In this document: in pieces, positions 32,802 through 44,116 of the stretch
Layout of the letters: every line of letters begins with the position of its first letter
Position numbering within the stretch: position 1 is the first letter of the stretch
NCBI RefSeq assembly: GCF_901000735.1
Contig: NC_081543.1
Coordinates: forward strand, 30,588,771 to 30,652,770
Direction of reading: 5' to 3'
DNA from: Corylus avellana
Taxonomy: Eukaryota; Streptophyta; Magnoliopsida; Fagales; Betulaceae
DNA: 64,000 bases
Made by a program: the position numbers and the translations under genes
Notes under the pieces: model-generated
The model's input: the letters and a program-made list of their open reading frames with translations, nothing else
What the model was told of the DNA's origin: nothing
The model's database searches: none

Positions 32802-35800
32802 TCAAGTGGAAGCATCCAATTCTTCAATGCGCAACTTGTCTAATGAGTTGTAGAAATCCTTGCTTGATACGGCCTTTGTAAGAATATCTGCCAATTGGTC
32901 TTCTGACTTCACAAAAGGAAACCGAATTATTTTAGCTTCAAGATTTTCTTTAATGAAGTGTCTGTCAATCTCTACGTGTTTAGTGCGATCATGCTGGATG
33001 GGATTTTGAGCAATAGCAATAGCTGCCTTGTTATCGCAAAAAAGGTCCATCTCGGAGGTAGGGGCGAATCCAATTTCTATTAGAAGTCTTCTGAGCCATA
33101 GAAGCTCACAAAGCCCTTTAGCCATTCCACGAAACTCTGCTTCAGCACTTGACAATGCTACCACCTTTTGCTTCTTACTTCTCCATGTAACAAGATTTCC
33201 CCCAACAAACATGAAGTAGCCTGAGGTGGATCTCCTGTCCGTGGTGTTCCCCGCCCAATCTGCGTCTGTATAACCATTAACTTTGAGATGGTAGTTTTTG
33301 GAAAACATAAGCCCTTTTCCCGGGGAGGATTTTAAGTATCGTAAAATCCGGATTACTGCTTCCATATGATCCTTACTAGGTTGGTGCATAAATTGACTTA
33401 CTACACTCACTGCGTAAGCAATATCAGGATGGGTATGTGAGAGGTAAATAAGTTTCCCAACTAACCTCTGGTATCTTCCTTTGTCTGCTGGCATTTTGCT
33501 TGGATATTCTCCGAGCTTGTGATTTTGAACAATTGGAGTGTCTGCTGGCTTACAATCCAACATTCCAACCTCGCACAGTAAATCTAATATATATTTTTTC
33601 TGAGAAAGAAATATACCTCGTTCTGATCTAGCAACCTCTATTCCCAGAAAATATTTAAGTCCTCCTAGATTTTTCATCTCAAATTCGGTTGCCAATTGTT
33701 TCTGGAGCTTAGCAATTTCCTCTGTATCATCCCCTGTGATGATCATATCATCGACATATACGATTAAAGCTGTTACCTTGCCCCGTTGGTGCTTCAGAAA
33801 TAATGTATGATCTGAATTACTTTGGCAGAAGCCATACTTCTTCATTGCTTGACTAAACCGCCCAAACCATGCTCGAGGTGATTGTTTCAGTCCATACAGT
33901 GCACGCTGCAATTTGCACACAACTTCAGTCTTTGAAGATGCTGTGTAGCTTGGAGGAATATCCATGTAGACTTCTTCTTCAAGGTCACCGTGGAGAAATG
34001 CATTTTTTACATCTAACTGGTGCAATGGCCAGTCCAGGTTGGCTGCTAGAGATAGCAGAACCCTGACTGTATTTAGTTTAGCTACTGGTGAAAAAGTCTC
34101 TTGATAATCTACACCATATGTCTGAGTGTATCCTTTTGCAACTAGCCTCGCCTTATATCGTTCTATAGATCCATCTGCCTTGTGTTTAACAGAGAAAACC
34201 CATTTGCACCCGACCGTCTTCTTTCCTTGGGGTAGTGGAACCAAGGTCCATGTTTGATTTTTTAGTAGTGCTTCCATTTCTTCCTCCATCGCTTTAATCC
34301 ACTTGGGATCCATTAATGCTTCCTGAACTGTAGTGGGGATATGACATGCAGACAGCTCATGTGAAAATGTCTTGAGAGGTTCAGGTAGCTTTTCAGTGGA
34401 GACATAGTTGGCAATTGGGTACCTTGATCTTCTTTGCTCAATATCTGGAGAATATCTATTTGGTGGCTTGCCTCGGTTATGCCTGAAAGGTAAGTTATAT
34501 CCAATAGAAGTATCTATGTCATTTATATAGGAGGGTGTACCGATATTGCTTACCTCAGGAATATTCTCAGGAGATGGGCCTGTGGGTACTAAGGGGCGGG
34601 GGAGTTCTGGTTCTTCTCCTGATGGTGGAGGCTCCGTTTCCTGAGACCCTCTAGATTCAAAGGATATGTCTTGCTCCGAAGATGTATTTGTTGATTCTTC
34701 GCCACCTATTTGTGTGTTATTCTGCTCTTCAAACCATTCAAATGTTAGCCACTTCAACTCTTCATCTAGTGTCTCCCCCTGAAGAGAAGAAGTGAAGGCC
34801 GAGGAGGGGTAGAATGGTGCGGCCTCCAGAAAGGTGACATCCATGGTCACATAGGTACGCTGAGTAACGGGGTCATAGCAGCGGTAGCCTTTTTGATGCG
34901 CAGCATAGCCCAAGAATAGGCACCTAAGTGCGCATGGGTCAAGTTTGGTACGCTGGTTCTTAGGTAGGTGTACATACGCCACACATCCAAATATACGAGG
35001 AGGGAGCATGAGGGCTGGAGGTACAGAGACCGAGGCTGATAGGGACTGTAATGGGGTTTGAAAATTTAATATTTTGGAAGGGAGGTGGTTGATCAGGTAA
35101 ACAGCAGTGGAAACAGCATCGGGCCAATGTCGTGTGGGGACATGAGCGCCAAGGAGGAGGGCCCGGGCAGTCTCAAGAATATGTCGATTTTTCCGTTCAG
35201 CTACCCCATTTTGTTGTGGGGTTTGGGGACATGAGGTCTCGTGTATAAGGCCATGTTGTTGAAAATAGGAGTGAAAGTGGTGATTAACATATTCACCACC
35301 GTTGTCTGAACGGAGAATCCGAATATGAGCGGAAAACTGGGTGTGAACCATAGCATGAAATGACTGAAAGACCTTAAATACTTCATCCTTATGTTTCAGC
35401 AGATATAACCACGTCATGCGGGTGCAATCATCAACAAATATCACAAACCAACGTACACCAGATACAATAGGTATGGGAGATGGTCCCCATACATCGGAAT
35501 GAATTAAAGCAAATGGGGTATCACTTTTATTCATGCTTAATGGATAAGTAGCCCTATGACTTTTGGCTAAAATACACGTATCACAATTAAATTCAGAGGT
35601 CTCTACATGGGAAAATAAATTAGGAAACAAATGCCTTAGATACCCGAATGATGGATGTCCCAAACGACGATGCCATAGCCAAATCTGTTGAGGCTTTGAA
35701 CCAGGCAGGGAAGACACGTGATGCGCTCGACCCAAACTGAAATCTTCCATGTAGTACAATCCCCCCTTCTTAGTACCACGCCCAATTATCTCCTTGGTGA

Positions 35801-37292
35801 GAATATCCTGAATAAGACAAAAATCGGAAAACATTAGCACTACACAATTTAGTTCTGTAGTAATTTGACTAACAGACAATAACTTGTGGGACAAGGAGGG
35901 AACAAGTAAAGTATTCGATAAATGAAGAGAGGGTGATAGGGTCACAGTTCCGGCCCCTGTGACCGGTGAGATCATTCCATTGGCATTTGCAATGCTAGTG
36001 CGCCTTGGAGATGAGTGGTGAGAGAGGTCTGCGGGGTCAAAAGTCATATGGTCTGTGGCCCCAGAGTCGAGAAGCCAATCTCCATGGTCGACATCGTGGC
36101 TATCACTAAGCAAGGCATGACAGAGATTACCTTGATCCACAAGAGAGCCATCAGGTTGAGAAGAGGCAGTGGGTGGTATTAGAGAGAGATACGGTTTTGC
36201 TGCCGCTATAGCAGCCTTGCCCGTGCCTTCAGCCATACCCCCAGTATCCCCTTTTTTTCGAGCTTGGAGTTCATGCCACCAATCAGGATATCCATGCAAC
36301 TTAAAACAATTTTCACGTGTATGCTTCATATTACCACAATGAGAGCATTTGAGAGTGTCAGATGAGGGGCGGGCTTTAGGAGCAGATTTCCCAATATGTT
36401 GGGGAGCCGATCCAGAGAACCCAAGCTTGAGGCCTCTCGAAGCCAGCACTGCTCCTGACGGTGGTTCATGGTCCCCAGCGTTCATTACCGCTTGGCGAAG
36501 GGCCTCTCTGCGGACATGAGCATACGCTTGCTCCACTGTGGGAAACGGGTGCAGTTGTAACACGTCGCTGCGAATATTGTCCAGTTTGTCATCAAGGCCA
36601 TCCAAGAATACATACACCCTTTCTTCTTGGAGAAGATTATTATATCGTTGAATATCAGCAGGGCACTCCATCGGATTTGGACGACGAAAGTCAATCTCAC
36701 GCCAGAGACCTTGCAAGCCGGTGTAGTATTTTTCCAGGGAACCACCTGCTTGGCGGAGACGTGAGACACGGTGCCGGAGATCATAGACCTGGGAGGTATC
36801 ACCACCGTCAAAATAGGTGGTAGCAACAGAGTCCCAAACCTGTTTAGCTGTGGGGAAGCGAATAAAATTGCCGATTAATGCCGGATCCATGGAGTTGATC
36901 AGCCAGCCCTTGACAATGGCGTTGTCAGTGCGCCATTTACGAAAGGATGGGTCAGTCGGAGACGGCGAGGTTAGTTCGCCATTGATGTAACCCAACTTGT
37001 CTTTGCCGGAGACGTACATCTCGACAACTTGGGACCATAGGGCATAGTTGGAACCATCCAACTTGATGCCAATCGGTAGGGCCGCAGGTTCAGAGGTCAC
37101 GGTAGGAGCCTGAGCTTTGGACAAAGCTTCGGCCATCGTGGTGGTGAATAATTCAGAGAGGAGTGTTTTCGAGTTGGTGGGAGATTCTTCCATCTGGATT
37201 TGGGTTTCGGCGGCGGAGAGGGGTGTATTCTGGTTGGTGGGAGATTCCTCCGTTTGGATTGGGATTGGGATTGGGATTTCAGTGGGTGCCAT
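32802..37292 (-). CDS. copia gag-pol polyprotein (1496 aa), intact frame
   Basis: A single open frame encodes the whole Ty1/copia polyprotein. Gag has the LDGSNYALWSQVVEMY block (~75-95) and a zinc knuckle CSHCGNMKHTRENC (~315). The aspartic protease is WLLDSGATDHMT (~407). The GAG-pre-integrase HHCC region follows (~545), then the integrase core with SDVWG, DNGGEY and QNGVAERKNR (~600-710). Reverse transcriptase has KARLVAKGYTQ, LDVKNAFLHG, LYGLKQSPRAW and the catalytic YVDD (~1178). RNase H has GYTDADWAG (~1344), LSSAEAEF (~1384) and the terminal TKHVEIDRHF. The order protease-integrase-RT-RNase H is diagnostic of copia. The stop codon lies inside the polypurine tract. All catalytic motifs I can see are present, so the element could still be mobile. 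Confidence 0.95.
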   Translation of the reverse strand: MAPTEIPIPIPIQTEESPTNQNTPLSAAETQIQMEESPTNSKTLLSELFTTTMAEALSKAQAPTVTSEPAALPIGIKLDGSNYALWSQVVEMYVSGKDKLGYINGELTSPSPTDPSFRKWRTDNAIVKGWLINSMDPALIGNFIRFPTAKQVWDSVATTYFDGGDTSQVYDLRHRVSRLRQAGGSLEKYYTGLQGLWREIDFRRPNPMECPADIQRYNNLLQEERVYVFLDGLDDKLDNIRSDVLQLHPFPTVEQAYAHVRREALRQAVMNAGDHEPPSGAVLASRGLKLGFSGSAPQHIGKSAPKARPSSDTLKCSHCGNMKHTRENCFKLHGYPDWWHELQARKKGDTGGMAEGTGKAAIAAAKPYLSLIPPTASSQPDGSLVDQGNLCHALLSDSHDVDHGDWLLDSGATDHMTFDPADLSHHSSPRRTSIANANGMISPVTGAGTVTLSPSLHLSNTLLVPSLSHKLLSVSQITTELNCVVLMFSDFCLIQDILTKEIIGRGTKKGGLYYMEDFSLGRAHHVSSLPGSKPQQIWLWHRRLGHPSFGYLRHLFPNLFSHVETSEFNCDTCILAKSHRATYPLSMNKSDTPFALIHSDVWGPSPIPIVSGVRWFVIFVDDCTRMTWLYLLKHKDEVFKVFQSFHAMVHTQFSAHIRILRSDNGGEYVNHHFHSYFQQHGLIHETSCPQTPQQNGVAERKNRHILETARALLLGAHVPTRHWPDAVSTAVYLINHLPSKILNFQTPLQSLSASVSVPPALMLPPRIFGCVAYVHLPKNQRTKLDPCALRCLFLGYAAHQKGYRCYDPVTQRTYVTMDVTFLEAAPFYPSSAFTSSLQGETLDEELKWLTFEWFEEQNNTQIGGEESTNTSSEQDISFESRGSQETEPPPSGEEPELPRPLVPTGPSPENIPEVSNIGTPSYINDIDTSIGYNLPFRHNRGKPPNRYSPDIEQRRSRYPIANYVSTEKLPEPLKTFSHELSACHIPTTVQEALMDPKWIKAMEEEMEALLKNQTWTLVPLPQGKKTVGCKWVFSVKHKADGSIERYKARLVAKGYTQTYGVDYQETFSPVAKLNTVRVLLSLAANLDWPLHQLDVKNAFLHGDLEEEVYMDIPPSYTASSKTEVVCKLQRALYGLKQSPRAWFGRFSQAMKKYGFCQSNSDHTLFLKHQRGKVTALIVYVDDMIITGDDTEEIAKLQKQLATEFEMKNLGGLKYFLGIEVARSERGIFLSQKKYILDLLCEVGMLDCKPADTPIVQNHKLGEYPSKMPADKGRYQRLVGKLIYLSHTHPDIAYAVSVVSQFMHQPSKDHMEAVIRILRYLKSSPGKGLMFSKNYHLKVNGYTDADWAGNTTDRRSTSGYFMFVGGNLVTWRSKKQKVVALSSAEAEFRGMAKGLCELLWLRRLLIEIGFAPTSEMDLFCDNKAAIAIAQNPIQHDRTKHVEIDRHFIKENLEAKIIRFPFVKSEDQLADILTKAVSSKDFYNSLDKLRIEELDAST

Positions 37293-37375
37293 AGGAGAGG
37301 GTGGTGGGTGAAAGGAGGCTAGAAGCTAGTGATGGATGTGAACAGGGAGCCAGATCGTGAGATGCTTTGATACCA

Positions 37376-37548
37376 TGTCAACTTTTCTTTCATTGTATTC
37401 TCGTATATTTTGTTTACAGGGATATTATACACATATATAGAGAGATTTGATATGCTATTCTTGGCTATACAGATTTTTAGGACTAGAATCATATAATTAT
37501 TCCTATAATCTCTCTCATTTAATTCTCAATTGACAACTCATGCCAACA
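37376..37548 (-). repeat. copia 5' LTR
   Basis: 173 bp, identical by eye to the 32622-32794 LTR; the primer site lies just inside it at 37364-37375. Confidence 0.93.
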
Positions 37549-37553
37549 GGTCA

Positions 37554-37900
37554 TTTGCATGACATGTACGTCGTCGTGCAACCTGAAGCAACACATGGAA
37601 AGGACCGCCTTAAATGGAGCTTTGTAGAGAAATAACATTTCCATTTCCACCCACAAAGAGAGAGAGAGAGAGAGAGATGGCATTTGAGTTGAAGGCGAAT
37701 CAGCAAATGCTGCAAATACGTACGCACATCTGAGGCATGCACTAGCATATTTGCTTTTAATTCAACAGCCCATTAGCTATAAACAAATCAGAGGCACTAA
37801 CATTAATTTGTTTTTTTCTCTCTCTCAATTATAGCATCAAACACGTCATACAAATTTTGGAATTCTTTTATTTATATAGTCCACTATGGTTTGGGTGGTT
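37554..37900. other. original SWEET-4 upstream region, displaced
   Basis: Continues the SWEET upstream homology (TTTGCATGACATGTACGTCG, GAAGCAACACATGG) seen at SWEET-5 (43205 on), but is now almost 5 kb away from the SWEET-4 ATG because of the copia element. A (GA)n tract lies at 37659-37677. Confidence 0.6.
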
Positions 37901-37904
37901 CAAA

Positions 37905-38148
37905 TATTTTTTTTTTATCTTTCAACATCAAAATCGATGCTAATAGTTTATTAGTAGGGTCGACATATAGTTAATTATTGCCGCTAATTGTTTTCTTATC
38001 TGAACCCGCAGGCAACATAATTTCCCGCCAGGATATTAGTGTCGACTCCAAAGTGAACGCTAATACTAAGTATTAGGATCGAGTATTAGCGTCCACTTTT
38101 GAGTCGACGCTAATAATGTCGACGCTAAAGAGCCAATTTCTTGTAATG
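37905..38148. mobile_element. CACTA-derived non-autonomous fragment
   Basis: The insertion is defined by comparison with the SWEET-5 upstream region (break after GGTTTGGGTGGTTCA). Its right end CCAATTTCTTGTAATG is one base from the common plant CACTA terminus. Internal repeats of GTCGACGCTAA and its inverse are typical of such elements. The left terminus is not recognisable. Confidence 0.5.
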
Positions 38149-38695
38149 GAGGACCATATAACGCCCACAAAACTGATATGATTATTTTCAATTAACTTTG
38201 AAAGTGTTATTGCAAATTCTTCCTAACCAATTAACTGCTAACTGACTGGTGGTTATTACGTACATATCCTAACTATTAACTTACTGGAGTATAAACATGC
38301 AAAAAGCAAAATACATGATTAGAGATTTCTAACATCAAATCATTTAACAACATTATGTAACATCAATTATAGACTCAGAACTTCCAACAAACATTGTATA
38401 ATATGACATCGAATATCCAACTAGTCAAACCTAATAATGCGAGCTATTTGCTTGGCGTCTTTATCCTACTGAATTTCTCACTCTACTGCTGACAACCTAT
38501 TAATTTATAAAACACCTAAGTGTTCAATAGGTGGAACAAAAAGAAGGTAATTGTATAAGTCCACAACTTAATAAGTAAGTTATCACAAAACCGGTTTATG
38601 TAATGATCCTTAAGCGAAAATTCATAACCTTTGAATATAAACAAGAGTTGTCGCAAATACAATGTGTTTTCTCCATCATCATACTTTAAGGAATA
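38149..38695. other. module spacer
   Basis: AT-rich and homologous to 43630-44110 between SWEET-5 and the next NLP remnant. No gene seen. Confidence 0.4.
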
Positions 38696-39556
38696 ATATA
38701 AGATTTCGGCTCTCTTTGAGCTCAGGCATTTTGGAGCTAAAAGAGGAAGTGGCAAAGAGGTTGAAACTCGAAATGGGAACATTTGATATTGTTAATACAA
38801 TTTCCGATACGGTGAATACAAGGACAATTCTCCAATCTTTTTTTGCAATCCTTCCTCAATCTGCAACACAATAGTGTTAAGAGAATTCACCGGCAATGTT
38901 CAAGTGGATCCTTTAAGTTAGCTCATTCTCGTGGATTCAATTCAAGAGTCAGAAATATATCGCGTACCTTCTTGCTTCGTGTGCGAGCCTATTTATAGGT
39001 CGGGTCGCTTTGAGCCAAAGATGGTAACCAGGCTGGAAATCTGGGATTCAGGAGTAATTCAATCAAATTAATGATTTGATCTTGTGACCGTTATAGGCAA
39101 ATTGTATCCGCCTCGGTAGTTTAATGTGTATCCCGTGAATGGCGTCCTGCATATCCCGCGTATAATGAGCATGATATCTTTCCATATTCGTTTCCGAAAG
39201 TTTCATTTGATCACTATGATAGAATTGGTTGACAGCCTATCCCGGGCCACCCTTCTGGCCTCATAGATCCAAGAGGCAGGCATACCCGACCACGCTATCC
39301 TGAGATAGTGCTGGCCTTTGACGATGCCGACCTCCTTATAGATGTTGGGCTTTGATGACGTTTATACTTCTAGGCTGTTACGAACCTGGCCCATGGGCTC
39401 GGGCCGTATTTTATATGTGTAACAGATATCATGTATCTAGATGATGATAATGAGTGGGTATTGATAGCCTGCGATGCAAACTTGCAGGAGTGCATAGATA
39501 TTTTAAGATCATCGACGGCCAGCAATATCATTAGGCTTTTGGTTCGTACTGGCTAA
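38696..39556 (+). pseudogene. NLP PB1-domain remnant split by a solo LTR (NLP copy 4)
   Basis: The PB1 coding text runs RFRLSLSSGILELKEEVAKR and then LEMGTFDI up to 38789. It resumes after the insertion with YLDDDNEWVLIACDANLQEC and RLLVRTG, ending in TAA at 39554-39556. Without the insert and its duplicated 5 bp the frame would be open through the PB1 end. The upstream RWP-RK region is missing. Confidence 0.82.
38790..39424 (-). mobile_element. 635-bp solo LTR with target duplication
   Basis: The block starts TGTTAATACA and ends GTGTAACA and is flanked by a 5-bp duplication GATAT (38785-38789 and 39425-39429). In - strand orientation it begins TGTTACACAT and contains a clear TATA region CCTATAAATAGGC (TATAAATA at 38990-38997). 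No second LTR or coding region is present, so recombination between two LTRs probably removed the internal part. Confidence 0.85.
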
Positions 39557-39789
39557 TCCAGGGAGCTCCTATGAGAGCTATGAGGAGTGAGGATTAGTTT
39601 GTACAAATGAGCGACTCCGTTGATCCATTCTGTAAGAGATTTTCCTTTAAATTAAAGTAGTACCACTCTGTTGCCCCCAAACACTAATTCATTTTGATTA
39701 ACTTGGAGTAATACTGGCAATTCCTTCATTCAAATTAACTAGTAACTAACTTGCTATTGGAAATTTTCTCAGTACCACTTTCTTAGATT

Positions 39790-40160
39790 ATTGTCTAAAG
39801 ACCTAAAAATTTTGTTTGAGTGCATAGGACAAAAGTTGGGAGTGTTACGTGTTCTCACTTATAGATGTGGCGCTCCAACTAAAAATTGTGTTTGTATGTA
39901 CATGACGGAAGTTTGGAGTGTCACGTGTCCTCAATCAATTACAGATGTGACTCACTAGTTTGCGTCCTGTGTTTTGTGTGCACAAAACCTAAAATGCAAG
40001 TTGCAGTGTCGTGCATCCTCAATTATAGACGTGACACTCCAGCTTGTGTCATGTGTGCACGTGACATAAAGTGCAAGTTGAAGGTGTCACATGTCCCTAA
40101 TTATAGATGTAGTACTCCAACTTGCATCTTATGTCATGTTCTCATAGGACGCAAGCCATA
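39790..40160. repeat. palindromic minisatellite, about four units
   Basis: The longest array of this family in the window. Units of about 80-90 bp contain AAGTTG, GTGTCAC, TCAATTATAGA and the inverted CCAACTTG or CCAGCTTG. Adjacent halves can pair into stems, for example near 40035-40095. Confidence 0.6.
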
Positions 40161-40777
40161 ATAGAATCTAAATAAGTGTCTTGAAATTTGTTGGGATATT
40201 TTGCTAATGCAACCCTGTAGTTCTTTTCTTTTTTTTTTTTTCTTCTTCTTTTTTCTTTTTGTAATATTCAACGAAATGATAAAATCAACCCTAGTAGGGA
40301 CATTTGTAATGCACACCTATACCTGAGTAGAGTGGGAAATAAATGTCCCTATTATCATATTAGTATCATCTTTTACTCGAAACTAAAAACTGACCTAGCT
40401 ATAGTTTTGGGGGCAATAATACCCTCAAAGTTTTAAAACTCCGCCTAGGTTATTTGTTTTTTATGAGATATACATTTTAAATGAAATTTTTATCCCCCAA
40501 AATCCATGTTTTTTAGTTTTGTCCCCCAAATCTAAAATTCTAGTTTCACCTTGTTTGAAACCTTTAAGAATGTCTAAAACAAAAATGAAACCATAGAGAA
40601 AATAGCAAAATATAATTAGCTCATTACTGCAATCTTATGATATATAGTTGGTGAACACAAGAAAGAAACTACATGTGTTTGTGATATATATTATCACAGC
40701 CGACTAATAACACTTCTTTGAAGTGGGTTCATTCCATCCAGTCATCTGACGAAGGCAATGGGAGAGTCCTCACCATT
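40161..40777. other. NLP-SWEET convergent spacer
   Basis: AT-rich module spacer with a T-rich tract near 40230-40260. No gene seen. Confidence 0.5.
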
Positions 40778-43101
40778 CTAAGGTGCACTGCCAACCTTCT
40801 TAGAGTCTTCTCCATTCACCACTAGCTCTAACAAATCCATCTGGCCAGCTTTGCCCTTCCTTTCTGCAATTTGTCTCTTTGTTGATTTGTAGAAAATAGC
40901 ATAGAGAATCAACTGGATCATCGCAAATACTGCTCCCACCCCATTGGGTACCTGAGACGAAATCCAGTCTCAATTTTTAGATGAAACCCAATATTGTCAT
41001 TCTTACAATCATCACAACCAGGTGATTTATGTTTGTTAATGTGTTTTGGAAGATGATTTTTTGTAATAGATAGTGTATTTTTCTGACGTGACAGTAAAAT
41101 TTTCCATTGAATCCAAAATTTAATGATAAATTTGACTGCCAAGTTAAGGAATGTGCACTTGTTTGTAACCTTTGTTTCTTTTTCTTCTTTTTTTTTTTTT
41201 ATCTGCTTACGATCATGGAGAGAGAGAGAGAGAGAGAGAAAGGGGGTTGAGTATATGAAATTACAAGGATGAAGGGGTCAAATTGAATAAGAGCATAAGT
41301 ACTCCAGGTAAGACCATTGACAAAGGAAGTGAGGGACAGGGAAAAAGGCATATACTCCACACTTCTTGTCGTAAGCACCAATTTCTGTTCCACACACAAA
41401 AGCATCAATCCGTCAAAAAAGAGAATAATAATAATAATGATAATAATAATGATGATGATGATGATGATGATAATGAGCATAGTTCCTTATCCTTAAGAAT
41501 TAAAGTAACAAGTACAACCAAATATTTACAAAAAACAAATATATGAATTCAGCGTCAAACATAAATACATGTCCATTTGCTCCTAATATTTGTTAAAGTA
41601 TTAATTAAATAATTAAATTTTGTCATTTTCTAATGGCTTAAAATTTTAAAATAATTACTATATAATTTAACATGATATTATAATAAAGATTATGAATCCA
41701 AACTCCATCTCCAATTTATCCTCCATTTTCTCCATTTTAATATATATATATATAGTCGCCGTGTTTTTACTTCTTGATATAATTTGTTAGTACATCATTT
41801 TAACCTAAAAGTATGAATTTTACAAAGTTACATCGACAATTCACTATCGTGATTATAACTGATCGATCAATATATCTTAGATTTGCATGGTAATATATAT
41901 ATATAGTAGATCGACTTACCATGACAACCAATGGTGAAGCGTACATCATGACGTTGAACAAAATGCATATGATGCCTACAATCAAAGACCGCTCTTTATG
42001 TGAATGGGCTAGGGTTAAAACCAAAGCTACGAGAACGCTAACGAATATTACTTCAATCAGCAGGCCGAGCAAAACTTTGAGCCTCTTTTTCTTGTCAGAG
42101 AAGATGAAGAAGAGGATTATGTATGCGAGCTCGATGGTGATCCCCGAGCCGTTGATGGTCAGCACCAGGGTGCTGTGGGGGTGCACCATGGGCAACCCAT
42201 AAAAGGTCCAGACCAGGCAATTGATTAGGGTAGCAAGGTATGGTGCTGGTGAGTAATGTTCCACTGACCCTTTCTTCCATATTTGAACAAAAGTTGGCCT
42301 GTAAATTAAATGCCATTATCATGAATAGTAATAAAATAAAATACAATAAATAAAAATATGTATGCAAGGGTCCGTTCAAATGATCAACTCATTTGGTTAA
42401 TATTACGGGATCGACTATTCGAGTACTCATTCAGCCAATACATGGTTCTTGCGAACGGAATCATGTATATGGAAAAGTTTACCCAACAAGAAAGGGTCAC
42501 AAATTGACTGTGCATTGAAGGAATCCAGGTCGTTAAGAAAAAAGAATAAAATATATAAGAAGATTTCGAGTTAGGTTATTTGTTCTTTCTAAAAAGTGAA
42601 CTCTCTTTGTTAATGTTACTCCAAACTTTAAAGCCAGATTATCCTTCAATAAATAACAAAAGAGAGAGAGAAATGGGGGGAGGTTGATTACAATAAGTTA
42701 AAACCTCTTGATTAACAGTTGGAAAGCCAAAATGCCCTTCAAACCATCCAAAAAGACAAAATTATCTACTTCTTTTTTTTGCTTAAATTCTTGTTATGGA
42801 GGCAAAATACTGGGAGTGCCAAAAATCAGTGGTATTTGTATACATATGGAAAGCAAGCTTACACTGGGGACAAGAACAAGAAAAGTGAGATAATGTTTCC
42901 TGAAAACAAACAAAAGAACCCCACATCATCAGTTTGAATTTAATTATCTGAACAAGAAAATGGTAATTAATAATAAGTAATTCAAAGTAATTCTCTAGGA
43001 AGTATGCATGAAAGTATATCTTCTTTTATTTTTTCAGAAATTAAACAAAGTAACCCACCTATAACACCAACGGTCATTCGAGCAGCTTCTGTAGAAACCA
43101 T
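40778..43101 (-). CDS. SWEET-5: clade II SWEET sugar transporter
   Basis: Five exons with GT/AG borders: 43059-43101, 42863-42899, 41920-42298, 41265-41384 and 40778-40951, encoding 250 aa. It starts [15 protein letters not shown] and ends [10 protein letters not shown]. SWEETs move sugars down their gradient across plasma membrane or tonoplast; sequence features (YYKSTKR-type TM7 end, KSVEYMPF) fit clade II, the SWEET4-8 group, mainly hexose carriers. The bundle prolines and both substrate-site asparagines are present: TING (codon 42151-42153) and VPNG (40943-40945). DPF and the LTW Trp are also normal. Intron 3 has expanded TAA and GAT microsatellites. It is likely functional. Confidence 0.92.
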
Positions 43102-43305
43102 GTTGCTGGATCTGAAGAAGAACAATGACAAATATAAAAGAACAGTGGATTTTTTTCACGTTATTAAAAGAGAGAAAGAGAGAGAGATGACATCCAAAAC
43201 TGGTTGGTCAGTTGCATGACATGTACGTCGTCGTTCAACCTGAAGCAACACATGGAAAGGACTGCCTTAAATGAAGCTTTGTAAAGGAATAACCTTTCCA
43301 TTTTC

Positions 43306-43337
<32 letters not shown>

Positions 43338-44110
43338 TGGTACTATATATATATGCCTTCAAGATTCTCTATACACGTACAAATGGTTGTTCAGAATTTG
43401 AGTTGAAGGCGAATCAGCAAATATGCACATCAGAGGGCATGCACTAGCATATTTACTTTTAATTAAACAGCACATTAGCTATGCACAGATCAGAGGCACT
43501 AACATTTGTTTTATTGTTGTTTTTTATTTTTATTTTATTTTTTTTCAATTATAGCATCTAGCACGTGATACAAATTTTGGAATTCTTTTATATAGTCCAC
43601 TATGGTTTGGGTGGTTCAGCCAAGCTGACCATGTAACGCCCACTAATGAACTGATTATTTTCGATTAACTTGGAGAGTGTAATTGGCAATTTCTTCCGAC
43701 CAATTAACTACTTATTGACTGGTGGTATGACCTTAACCATTAACTTACCAGGATATGAACATGTGGAAAGTGAAAATACATAATCTGAGATTTCTAACAA
43801 TAAATATTTTAACAACATTATGTAAGATCAATTATAGACTCAGAACTTCCAACAAACATTCCATAATATGATCAAATATCTACCTAATCAAACCTGCCAA
43901 TGCGAGCTATTGCTTGGCGGCTTCATTCTACCGAATTTCTCACTCTTAACGCGGACAATTTGCTAATTTGTAAAACACCTAAGTGTTCAACAAGCAAAAA
44001 AAAAAATGTAATTGTGTAAATCCGTAACTTAATAAGTAAATTATCACGGAACCGATTTATGTAATGAGCCTTAGACGACAATTCATCACCCTTAATATTA
44101 AACATATGAA
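43102..44110. other. SWEET-5 upstream region
   Basis: Contains GA-rich 5' leader-like tracts (43160-43190 and 43313-43337) and AT-rich spacer shared with the other modules. The TTATAAAAG segment of SWEET-6 is missing here; a weaker TTTATATTT lies nearer the ATG on the - strand. Confidence 0.5.
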
Positions 44111-44116
44111 AGAGAA

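Larger units (their letters stand above)
32622..37548 (-). mobile_element. Ty1/copia LTR retrotransposon, complete and young
   Basis: A 4927-bp element with two 173-bp LTRs (32622-32794 and 37376-37548) that I read as identical. A 5-bp target duplication GGTCA flanks it (32617-32621 and 37549-37553). SWEET-5 shows the unoccupied site (GGTTGGTCAGTTGCATG). On the - strand the 5' LTR is followed directly by TGGTATCAAAGC, a tRNA-Met-type primer site with one mismatch. The polypurine tract CTTGAGGGGGAG abuts the 3' LTR. The polyprotein frame is uninterrupted. Identical LTRs and an intact target duplication indicate recent insertion. Confidence 0.96.
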
